64,000 nucleotides of DNA. It comes from Neurospora tetrasperma FGSC 2508 (lineage: Eukaryota; Ascomycota; Sordariomycetes; Sordariales; Sordariaceae). The stretch lies in NCBI RefSeq assembly GCF_000213175.1, contig NW_009799103.1:43585-107584 (forward strand), given 5' to 3'. The translations under genes and the position numbers were made by a program. This document shows, in pieces, positions 1 through 9,029 of this stretch (position 1 is the first letter of the stretch; each line of letters begins with the position of its first letter). Under the pieces are notes generated by a model. It made no database searches, was not told where the DNA came from, and saw only the letters and a list, made by a program, of their open reading frames with translations.

Positions 1-351
1 CGCAGTACTTCAAACATCAACCTCCAACCTGCCAGCCTGGTGCTCGCAATCAATGTCTACAACCTTTCTTCCACCAGCAAAACCAATACTCAACCATAGC
101 TACGTATCATTGCCAAATCTCCAAGCGAGTATAAAACGTCTTCGAACCCGCTTTCCAAATACCCCTTGAGGCCCTTCATCCTGTTTCCAATCCATGTCAT
201 CAATTAGGTATCCCTTGTTCCTCCAAGTAAACCTTTCTTCTTGTTGCCTCTTGCTTTCATCCTTGTTCCAACCCATCCCTATTGACCTCCAGTCCTTTTC
301 AGGCCTTGGTCACCCCGGGACTAAAGCCGCCTGATGGGAGTATTCCTCCTT
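1..351. other. No gene seen at left edge
   Basis: CT-rich, stop-rich sequence without a convincing reading frame. It lies downstream of the leftward gene that ends at 352 and probably holds its 3' untranslated region. Confidence 0.5.
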
Positions 352-1212
352 CTAGGAATAGCGGGGACCACGCCTAGTGGTTTGGAGTAGAGGGGCACGG
401 TCGCTAGGTGTCGGGGGAGAGGAGAGGGAAGACTCCGAATCCGCCTCGTAATCGTTGTCGTAGAGGTCGGACATGTAGGAATCCGAATCGGATGAACGGT
501 CGCTGGTCTGGGTTGCCCTATCAAAATGGTCGCTGGTCTGGGTTGCCCTATCAAGGCCCCAATACCTGTATGAGACAGGACCGTCGGAGTTTGATGAGTG
601 GTCGTCACGGGAGGTGTTGTGCATGGATGAATGGGCTTCGTGGCGTGGGTATTGTTGGTAGGGACCGGAGGGGCTGGGTTCCGGATCGTAAATGAAGGAC
701 TCGGAGGAGTCCGAGTCATAGAAATCGGATCCTTGGGCGATCTCGTAGGCGGCAGAGTAATAAGGGTCGTGATAGTCGTAACTGTGGTAAGGGTGCACGT
801 GGACACGGGAGGGGGTGCTGGAGGAGCCGCGGTTGGCCTCCAGGTCTTCGTGGTCTTCAGGGGTCTTGCCAAATCTTTTGTGGCACTTGAGGAAACGGCC
901 GCACCCATCGTAGCCTGCTTGTCGCCGCCAGATAATAACGCCCGCGATCACGGTCCCAATGATGGCGACAAGGACAATGGTCGACAATAGGGTTTTGGTC
1001 ATGGTAACAGCCATCGGGGACAATGTGTCCATGTCTCCAGGCAAATTCGGCGGGACGGTTGAGATCAAGATGGCACCGATGATGAGGCCACCGATGATGC
1101 AAACGAGAGCTGTCGACAAGATCATGATACTATTTGCGTTCCCAGGCGTCATAGTTCCAGTCAAAGGCCGCATGGCGATAGGTATGTCTGATGGGTAGGG
1201 GTATGGATCCAT
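352..1212 (-). CDS. Small membrane protein, two TM helices, acidic Ser/Tyr-rich tail
   Basis: Uninterrupted 286-residue frame with an ATG start. Two hydrophobic segments are visible, about residues 27-52 and 70-95, the second followed by the basic stop-transfer residues RRQ. The remaining two thirds is a low-complexity cytoplasmic-type tail rich in Ser, Asp, Tyr and Pro, including a ten-residue unit (DRATQTSD core) present twice. I recognise no named family. Membrane topology is inferred from hydrophobicity only; the function is unknown. Overlapping frames on the other strand are codon-bias shadows. The long acidic/tyrosine-rich tail would suit phosphorylation-dependent binding, but that is speculation. 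The gene could have an unseen 5' exon, though the ATG is followed at once by a plausible N-terminus. Confidence 0.65.
   Translation of the reverse strand: MDPYPYPSDIPIAMRPLTGTMTPGNANSIMILSTALVCIIGGLIIGAILISTVPPNLPGDMDTLSPMAVTMTKTLLSTIVLVAIIGTVIAGVIIWRRQAGYDGCGRFLKCHKRFGKTPEDHEDLEANRGSSSTPSRVHVHPYHSYDYHDPYYSAAYEIAQGSDFYDSDSSESFIYDPEPSPSGPYQQYPRHEAHSSMHNTSRDDHSSNSDGPVSYRYWGLDRATQTSDHFDRATQTSDRSSDSDSYMSDLYDNDYEADSESSLSSPPTPSDRAPLLQTTRRGPRYS
498..553. repeat. 30-bp tandem duplication inside the membrane-protein tail
   Basis: A 26-bp block beginning at 498 recurs identically from 528, giving a period of 30 bp (ten codons). It keeps the reading frame of the gene on the minus strand and duplicates the peptide RATQTSD. 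Confidence 0.85.
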
Positions 1213-1663
1213 GTTTGGTGTGATTCGGCTGTTGACGAGACAGGTGATAGGTATTGATATGAATTTCGAGGTATCTGGGATCTTTGTCTGGAAATTGAAG
1301 ATTCCTCAACATTGAAGGCACCAGTTGAAAAAAACTTTTTTGCTGATTTGTCGTGCCCTTTTTATTCCTCTTCCACTTCCAGGTTCTTTTATTTTTTTTA
1401 TTTTTTTCTGAACTCGCGGATGCCCGGCAACTGCACCTCTTCTCCGGTATTTTCATCCTTTGGCATGAAGGCCATACATATACCTAAGGTACCTGTACCT
1501 TAATGCATTCAGCACCGGCCATGAGAGTGCCCGCTGGACTGTTCAAGTCCGCTTCTTTCATCGGTCGCAACTTGAATAGTAATTCGGACTTCCGCAGGCC
1601 GCTGCAGGAAACTCAATTCCTGGACCACCACCCACGAGTAACAATCTCGCATTATCTCCGGAA
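1213..1663. other. Intergenic region between two leftward genes
   Basis: Holds the upstream region of the 352-1212 gene and the 3' region of the DUF3431 gene. It contains a T-rich tract near 1390-1410 and a GTACC-rich patch near 1485-1500 (on the plus strand). No coding frame is supported. Confidence 0.5.
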
Positions 1664-2722
1664 TCAAACGGGCGGACCCCGATACCCCCTATTCTCCCCC
1701 TCCCACCCCAGCCTCGGCCACCCGCTCGGAAGCGTCGCGACCCTCGGCAGCGTATATCTCCCATCGCACCCATCCTTTTTGCACCCCTCGAGCCCACACA
1801 GCCCAAACACCTTGCAATAACACTCGCCCGCATCCGGACAGTGAACGGCTGCCTTCCCAAAGATGATATGCCACGTGTACTCAAACACTCTGCCAGATAG
1901 ACTGTCGTCCAGCTCCGTGTTCAGCAGCCACTCACGAAGCCGGACGTAGTCCTCGCGCGTTCGGTTGTGAACTGTTTCACGGGAAACGGCGAACTGGGAG
2001 CAGCAAGATACGCCAACGACTTCGGGGACAGGAATCCCCGGGAGGATCTGCTGGAAGGCGGGTTTGAAAATGTCCTTGAGCGCCACATCTCCGGAGGCGG
2101 AAAGGTCCTTGAGATCATGGACGTCTAGATTGGGGCGGACCTCTGCGGGACAGCCGAGGACCCAGACACAGCGAAGATTGACGTAGCCAGAGGTTTGTAC
2201 GTAGGGGGTTTGCAGGTGCCGGAGAGTTACGAGGGCGTCATAGTCGGGGTCGTCGTTGTGCCAGGCAAAACGTTGCGCATGGACAAAGACGGTGGTGGAG
2301 GCAAGAGTGTCGTAGCGATCGATGAGGTGTCTGGAAGCTCGTTAATAGGTACCTAACTTTTCCCGGCAGGTCTGTCAAGAGCACACGCACGTGAGATAGA
2401 CCATGGCCTCATGCCCTTTATTCTTGGGGACCGTGAGGGGAGCATCAGGGTCGTCGACCACGTAGATGCTCGCGGGCCAGTCCGGTAGGTATTCGTGAAA
2501 CCAGGTGGTGTTCTCATACTTCATACTGGCCACCACTAGCTCGAGCGGAAGCTCTGGGGCTTTTTCGGGCGGGCTCGCCGGGACACCGGCATAGCGTTGA
2601 GGCGGCGATGCCACATCCAAGATGCCAGCTCCGAGTTGGCCGTAGATGTAGAAAAGAACAAAAATACACGCGCAAATTGAGACAATTCGCAGCGGAGAGA
2701 CGTGAAGTTTTGCTGGAAGCAT
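1664..2722 (-). CDS. DUF3431 family type II membrane protein
   Basis: Two exons, 2722-2391 and 2330-1664, joined over a 60-nt intron (2390-2331) with donor GTGCGT and acceptor CAG. The joined product has 332 residues. An N-terminal hydrophobic helix (about residues 12-28, IVSICACIFVLFYIYG) acts as a signal anchor, followed by a luminal-type domain starting ELVVASMKYENTTWF. The join gives YLTHLIDRYD, matching the conserved pattern of the fungal DUF3431 family (named from memory of the family). Several cysteines near the C-terminus (CCSQF, CYCKVFGLCGLEGCKKDGC) could form disulfides. I chose the ATG at 2722; the open frame upstream has no ATG close to it. DUF3431 proteins are often found with glycosyltransferase-like surroundings, but their reaction is not established. 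Confidence 0.8.
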
Positions 2723-4316
2723 AGCTGCCCCTGCCCAAAACCGGGCCAGACAGTGAACGGCGACAGGAGCTATAATAGGTAAGCTAAAAGAGAGGCTAGA
2801 AGGCGGGATAGGAACCCACAACCAAAGACAGAGAAGGAAGATTACCAGATCGCTTTACCCATAAAAAAAGATGCAAGGAGAGCTCCGACCACTCTATGTC
2901 GACTAGGTACCTCGATGTTTGCGAGACCAAACGCTTGAGGAACTTTTCTAAGGGGAGTCGAGCGATGTCAAGATAGAGAGGTAAGCTTCCTGTTGGTTCC
3001 AAGTCAACGGGTCCCGTCACTTCCAAGATGTGTCAAAAGCACCACACCCACCCACCGCTCCTGAATGCATGTTACCTACCTCTAGGCGCCGGGCACTCTT
3101 TATCCGCCTACCCGGGACGCCATCAGTGTTGACACCCCCTGTCCATCAGCTCTAGCAGCTTATTAGCGTCTGGCGATTGTGGACTGTCACCGAGTGGTAA
3201 AGGCCCAATCACATGGGAATCCCACGTTTCAGAACCTGGACTCTCAGGGCATCGAACTTGAATCGATAGAGGTAGACAGGTAGAGGTACCTAGAACAGGG
3301 AAACTGAGCACTCCAATGCAGGCCAGGCCTGGATGGAAGGCCTGAACGTTGAAGTGCATTTCCGGTGCATGCTCGAGGTCGCAACGCAGAATTTCTTGGA
3401 AGGCCCACGCTTGGGTCTCTAGAATGGATGTAGGCTTCGGGGGCCCAAATCTCAACCGCCCCCAAGAGAAGTTCCGAGACGGCCCCAATTGTGAACTGGC
3501 CACCCCAGAAAATCTCAACCCGCGCTTATGAGACCCGTGCCTTCGAACTGGCAGGTCCCAGGTACGCTTGACCCCTGGAATCACTTTGGAATTCTGCCTG
3601 CGGGCGCACTGGTTTGCTACGTGGTCCGCCTTCCGCCATTGTGTTGTCCGCTCGGTTTAAGAAGCCTGGAAAGGCAAATACTCCGTGTGAAGAGGTCTCT
3701 GTACAGTGAAGATCGTTAGCTAGGAACTTTGTAGGATATAGAAACAGGGAAATTGATTGTCCTTGGAGTTTATTTTGCTGTGAAGGTGGAGAAGGACCCT
3801 TCACACCCTCGCATAACGACCACCTCTCCGCCCCACTTCTACCGTCTGAAGCACCACTGATGGTCTTGACCTGCCGTGAGAATCCTACCTGACTCGGGTT
3901 TACCAACTGGAAGTAGTAAAGTGGCTGGCCAAAGGATCGCGCCAATGACCCTTCCAGGGCTGAACGAGAGCGTACAAAATAAAGTGTTTGGCTGCAAACC
4001 TTGAATACCTCTAGGAAAAGGAAGAATTGGGTTTGTTCGTGGCTCTTAGTGCTTACAGCCAAAGAGGTGATTGCTTTCGCATGGAATGTCGCCTAGTACG
4101 CCGAATCGGCCAGAGATAGGCGCGTAATATATGACTTGCTGAGAGCCCGCTCCCATTGCAAAACCGAGTTCTTGTTCCATTTTGTTGTTTTTTTCCTTCT
4201 CCAGTGACCTAACTTGCTGGGTAGGTACCGGCTAGTCCTGATCACCGACGAGACAAGGTTGTCTCGGTCGTTCCCGTTTCCTTCGCTTCACTTTCTTTGT
4301 TCCCACACTTGACACA
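2723..4316. other. 1.6-kb intergenic region between divergent genes
   Basis: Lies between a leftward gene (start 2722) and a rightward gene (start 4317), so it should hold both promoters. Open frames at 3123-3584 and 3526-4062 on the minus strand have no recognisable motif and overlap each other; I treat them as chance. A CT-rich stretch precedes 4317. Confidence 0.5.
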
Positions 4317-5648
4317 ATGCGATTTCCTTCAAGCTCTTACGGGCAGACAAGCCTCAACGTTCTCTTCGGGAGAGCTGATGTCTGTGATGAGGCTTTCCCG
4401 GGTGAGGGTGCAAGCACCGATTTCTGTTCTCCAAGTAATACGTTGTGCTGTAAGTTTCATTACCCCAGCCTCATGTTGTGATTCCTGTCACCTGCGCCTA
4501 TCTGGGTCTCACAGTCGGTTTTTATTGACCATACGATCGTACAGGTGTGCGAAAAGGTCAACAATATCCGGCATGTGAAAGCGGCATTGGTAAAGGATGG
4601 TGTTGTACCGGGTATGTGCCCTTACTTACCTATCTTACCTCATTCCCTCACCTACCCTACATACTATACCTTATTCAAGCACCCAAGCGCGGAGCAAAGT
4701 CAGCCCATCGTACCTCAACCCCTAACCTCCATCACCAGAACCGGCTCGAGCAATTGCTACGTCGACCAAGCCTCCGCCTGCGACGAACCCAACGCCGTGC
4801 CCTGTACCAACCTCAAAAAGGGCGTCTCCAAAGCCTGCTGTCCGCGCCTGACCAGCTGTTCCGACGGCTATGAAGCCAGCGAGGAATTCGTCCGGTGTAA
4901 CATCCAGTACGACGACTTGTTCCATCCCACCGTCGTTGTGACAGCTACACTCTCAGAGAGCGGGAAGGTATCAACAGTAACGCTGAGTCCGTCATCGTCA
5001 TCATCGAGCACGTCGACGACGATATCATCCTCTAGCAGTCGCGCCGCCGAGACAGGTAGCACGCAGTCATCGGAATCAACTCCCCTCCCCGGCATCCCCG
5101 TGCCATCGAGCACAACACCAGCACAGCAAGGCCCCTCCCCCACTCCAGAATCATCGCCAGCAATCTCCACCGGCGCCATAGCAGGCATCTGCGTCTCCGT
5201 CACTCTCGCATGCGCCCTCGTCGCCGTTCTGATCTGGATCGTCCTCCGCCGTCGTAGGAAAGCTGCAGCCGAAAAGTCCCCGGCTCCATCAGATAGCAAC
5301 CAAAGTGGAAGCGACCAAGACACACGCAGAGATGTGGGCAGTCCGCTCGTCGAACTACCGCATACCCACACCTACTCCGAAGCACCAGGTGATAGTCGTC
5401 CGTATTCGTACGTTGTTAGGCAGAATGTGGTGGAGTATTATAAGCCAATGGAGTTAATGACACAGAGGGTGATGCCGGTTGAGTTGCAGGGAGATGCACA
5501 GATGGGGGCGCCAGGGCAATGGCGGGAGCAGCAGCAGTATGGACCGTTTGAGATTATGACAAATCCGAGAGGATCGGGGGAAATAAGGACGCCGAGGGCT
5601 GAACTGGCGGCTCCAACGCCTAGGGCAGAGTTGGGGACGTCTACATGA
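4317..5648 (+). CDS. Cys-rich single-pass membrane protein with Ser/Thr-rich stalk
   Basis: Three exons, 4317-4449, 4545-4611 and 4739-5648, total 370 codons including stop. Both introns (GTAAGT..CAG, GTATGT..CAG) restore one continuous frame. The first ~110 residues carry many paired cysteines (SNTLCC, GKGWCCTG, KKGVSKACC), then a Ser/Thr-rich O-glycosylation-type stalk, a transmembrane helix (AISTGAIAGICVSVTLACAL onward) stopped by RRRRK, and a ~130-residue polar cytoplasmic tail. This layout resembles fungal plasma-membrane sensor or anchor proteins. No clear signal peptide is visible at this ATG, so an additional upstream exon is possible. The function is unassigned. Confidence 0.75.
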
Positions 5649-5838
5649 AGCTGTGGTGAACTCTGCAGGACATGGACGAGGAACGTTAATGCGGAAATAA
5701 TATGAATATGCTAGCAGTAGAGGTGAGGGGGGACACCGGGGCGGAAAACACAGGCGCACCGCATAAAAGAATACCCAAGCGTCTTGCCATTTCCATCATT
5801 TCGCATGTTTCAACATCCAGAGCGGCGGCGCGGTGTAA

Positions 5839-6345
5839 ATGGCATCCAGGGCGGTGGTCAAGTTGGCGGCTGGGGAAAAGATGGGGCTAGACCTGCTGGC
5901 GACGGAGAGCGTTTCGGTGCTCGCGATGGACGGTTCAATAGTGGTGAATGACCAGACGTCCCAAAGTCCGATGGCGTCGTCTCCCGGGGGGGGGACGGGG
6001 AAGACGTCGGGCGCGTTCTGATCCGTGTGTCGTCGCGCTGCCCTCGCCGTCCGCCTCCGCATCCAGCTCACCTCAATCACCCCCAACCAATACGGTCTAT
6101 GACCCGATTACCACGAAGTACGTGTCTTCCTAGCGTCCTATGTATTTGCCTCTTGGGACTGAACAAAATGCAGCGGAGATGAGTTCGACTCCTGTGTGGA
6201 ACAGCGTGATCGCGAAACGAGGCTGCTGCCTTCTTACTATGCCGCTTGCTCGAAAGGGCAGCTAGCGGAACGGAACGGGGAGCAGGAGGATGAGGACGGA
6301 TTCGCAGTGTTGGAGGGTACGCAGGTCAAGCCGGCTCTGTTCTGA
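5839..6345 (+). pseudogene. Small Ser/Pro-rich gene, frame broken at a G9 run
   Basis: From ATG 5839 a frame runs through a run of nine G (5986-5994) and soon stops. If one base is removed at that run, the frame instead continues to a good donor at 6118 (GTACGT). A 56-nt intron with branch CTGAAC and acceptor CAG ends at 6173, and a 57-codon exon ends with TGA at 6343-6345. Splice phase is exact only in the shifted frame (AA|C). The second exon starts GDEFDSCVEQRDRETR and looks coding. I recognise no family. It may be a real pseudogene, a polymorphic allele or a sequence error in the homopolymer; a chance assembly of frames cannot be excluded. Confidence 0.35.
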
Positions 6346-7252
6346 ACGGGGAGGAGCCGTAAGCAGGCATCGAGGCGAGGGAGGGACGTCGGCGACGAGA
6401 CACTGTGGTGCGGTTATTTTGCGCTCGAATGAAGGATGCGATCGAGGACGGAGACAAGTGCAGGCGGTACGATTGGGAGGATACTGTAGACGACCAAGAG
6501 CCCTGCAGGCTCAAGGCACGGATTGGCAACAGGAATGGGTGGACATTGTGCGCGTCGTCGTTTGGCTGCCTGGTTTTTGGATCACGCGTTGAAAGAGAAC
6601 TGAAGTCGGGTGGCTCCTTGTTGCCTTGTTGCCGACGCGATTGGTGCGGGGTAGCTGTTCGCTTCAGTGTTAAAAGGTTAACATTGCTCTTAGCTACTTT
6701 AACGGCATTTGCTCGGAGATGACGTTAAGATCCCCCACTCGCTCTAACACTTACATCCTTCAACACTGCAGTGGTACTCATCCCACGGTTCCACCACTTC
6801 CCACCCGACATCGGACTTTCCCTTACTGACTTTGTTACTCCAGTGGTTGGTAGATTGAACCTGCCTCTATTCACGAAACAGTGATCACGACATCAATCAC
6901 GGCGGCCATTATGCCTGGACAAAGACACAATGTAGACCATGGACTTCCCCACACCCAGACACCATTGAAAGATGATGCATTTATCGCAAGCTGCAGTTCC
7001 TTCGTACTTGACAATGTCGGCCGAACAGATAGATCCCTTTTTCCGTCAGATTTCAACTTGATCCAGTCCGCCATCCGTATTCCCAGTACATGTACACTAT
7101 CTCGACAATCGCCATTCGTTCTTTTTTCTTTTTTTTTTTTCCCCGTCGATCAACAGTTCCCAGTCAATCTCTTCTCAACTCCTTCCATAGTGTAATAATT
7201 CTTCTCCTTCCATCTCTCTCCCAGTCGCCATTTTCTCCAGTCTCACCCACCC
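6346..7252. other. Intergenic region, no gene supported
   Basis: About 0.9 kb between convergently read units. It has pyrimidine-rich tracts near 7120-7180 and no reading frame with a recognisable motif or splice structure. Confidence 0.5.
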
Positions 7253-7950
7253 TTACACAACCTGGCCATTTCTGACCCTCAACATCATCACGTCCCCCAA
7301 CTCTCCCTTGGTATTATCATGCGTCAGCACATACCGATCGCCGGGCTGGTTGAAGAATCCCTTGCGCTCCAGCATCTTGGAGGTGTAAAGTACGGCGCAG
7401 GTGGCGGCCACGCCGACGGCAGTGCGGGTTGCATACTTCCTATTTCATTTTCAGGCTTGAGTTAACATTTGTTACCATATGGGCCATTGCCAATGGTCGG
7501 CGATACAGGACGGCTGGACGGGAAGGTCAAGTAATCGAGTAAGGTGAGAAACGAAAGGGAGACGGAAGTGTGTAGCGGTATTGTATGGTAGGCCAGGTTG
7601 AACATGAAAATAACAAAAATAAACAAAAAAACATCAGAAACCGAACTTGAAAGGGAAGCGACATAAAAGGGGAATATTACACCCTACAGCTCTTTCAGAT
7701 CTGATCTATACAACAGCACCAACGTCTCGTCCCTGGACGGGTACAGAAAGACTCACCGGTGAACAGCACTAGCCCAAGGATACAACTCCTGCCCACCCGG
7801 TCCACCAAAATCATCTTCCGCCTCCCTCTTTTTATGAATATTCTTCTTTTGTCCCTTTGTCACCACCGGCTGGCGAGGGCTGCCGCGGGCTTGGAGAAAA
7901 GTCAGGCGGGGCCGGAGCAGAGTCCGGGAGAAGAGGCGGGGTGATAACAT
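7253..7950 (-). CDS. Short mitochondrial-type protein with one TM segment
   Basis: Two exons, 7950-7757 and 7439-7253, join across a 317-nt intron (donor GTGAGT, branch TTAACTC, acceptor TAG) to give 126 residues. The join reads VHRKYATR and stays in frame to TAA at 7253-7255. The N-terminus MLSPRLFSRTLLRPRL is Arg/Ser/Leu-rich and lacks acids, as in mitochondrial presequences. Residues about 70-87 (ATRTAVGVAATCAVLYT) form one hydrophobic helix, followed by a short polar C-terminal tail. A mitochondrial inner-membrane location is inferred from these features. I do not recognise the protein. The second exon was too short to stand out on its own but is well supported by phase and codon use. Confidence 0.7.
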
Positions 7951-8472
7951 GGTTGACAATTCTGGTCAAGTTCGATTGTAAGCTGAAGTGTTAGAGTTCA
8001 GGTTGATTCTTAAAGTAGATCTTGTCGGAAATATCCCAGTTCACTAGTATTATAGTAATGAGGGAGCATAAAGTCAAAAACCGACTTGCTAGTATTCGGG
8101 CTACTGTTACCTATTTTGTTGGTGACCATGTCATGGCCAGGTAGATGTCATCGCCCCTTGACACTCGGGACTCAGTTGTAATAGTGACGTGGACTCTGTG
8201 GGACGAAGACGGGATGGAGGAGTTGGAGAGGACCGTGGGCGTTAAAGGTATGCTGGGTTGGGCTGAGTTTAACAAAACGCCAAATTCCAAATCAAGGACA
8301 TATCAAAGTGACAAAGTACACATATCCACAACAACAGAATCGACAACACCTGCTCCCCAAATAATTATACAAAATCGAAACAAATGAACATAAAAGACTG
8401 GGAATAACCGACCATGTCGGTATCACTAAGAGCGAGTGACATAATTACATCGAAAAAGGTTGAAAAAAGAAA
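7951..8472. other. Upstream region of mitochondrial-type gene; no gene seen
   Basis: Short uninformative frames only. It holds the promoter side of the leftward gene that starts at 7950 and the 3' flank of the tRNA at 8473. Confidence 0.5.
8463..8468 (-). terminator. Pol III terminator of tRNA-Thr
   Basis: Six A on the plus strand, i.e. TTTTTT just past the 3' end of the tRNA on the minus strand. Confidence 0.8.
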
Positions 8473-8572
8473 TGCCCCCACGCGGGATTGAACCGCGGAC
8501 CTCATCATATCGTAGTTGCACTTTCCAAAGGAAGCTTACGAGTGATGCGCTCTACCACTGAGCTATACGGGC
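8473..8572 (-). tRNA. tRNA-Thr (anticodon CGT), with 28-nt intron
   Basis: The minus strand folds into a full cloverleaf: D arm GCTC/GAGC, anticodon stem CATCA/TGATG, T arm CGCGG-TTCAATC-CCGCG, discriminator A. The loop CTCGTAA puts CGT at positions 34-36, which reads ACG (Thr). A 28-nt intron follows position 37, in the canonical nuclear tRNA intron site, and contains ACG able to pair with the anticodon. Mature length is 72 nt. Oddity: acceptor pair 5-68 is G against G and 6-67 is T-G, so the acceptor stem is weaker than usual. Confidence 0.92.
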
Positions 8573-9029
8573 TAACCCGACATTAGTTGTTGACTAGCAG
8601 TGCTGGGATAATCCCTATTAAGGTCGGACCTTTAACCAGAACATGAAACCGAAGAATCTCCCGCCAAACTCTCCTGTAACCAAACTTCGCACAGCATGAA
8701 ATACAGCAGTGAAGCAACTTTGGTTATATATCTGACCTGCTTCTTTGACAAAGCATAAATTCTACAGCGAAAATACCATACGACACCAATATACCACAAT
8801 CTGAAGAGAGACAAATTCAAGGAACATCCAAAATTGCTGTAAGAATGCGGTGCACCCGCCTTACCTACTTTACCGGAACCTTCCTCCTCTTCTTCTTCCA
8901 TGTGTTTCTGCATCTCTTTATGTCTTGTTCCTTCCTGCGCGAGTCACTGGCCGATCGTCTTACTAGCCTGTAGCCTCGACGGAACATGACATGCCCGACC
9001 CGGTCGGTGGTGCAGCTCAGCTCTCGAAA
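8573..9029. other. Intergenic region, no gene supported
   Basis: Lies between the tRNA and the 3' end of the large leftward gene. The frame at 8632-8913 on the minus strand has no recognisable features and is treated as chance. Confidence 0.5.

Noticed and set aside
3123-4062. Overlapping minus-strand frames of 153 and 178 codons
   Set aside because: No motif, no splice logic, and they overlap each other in different frames between two divergent genes.
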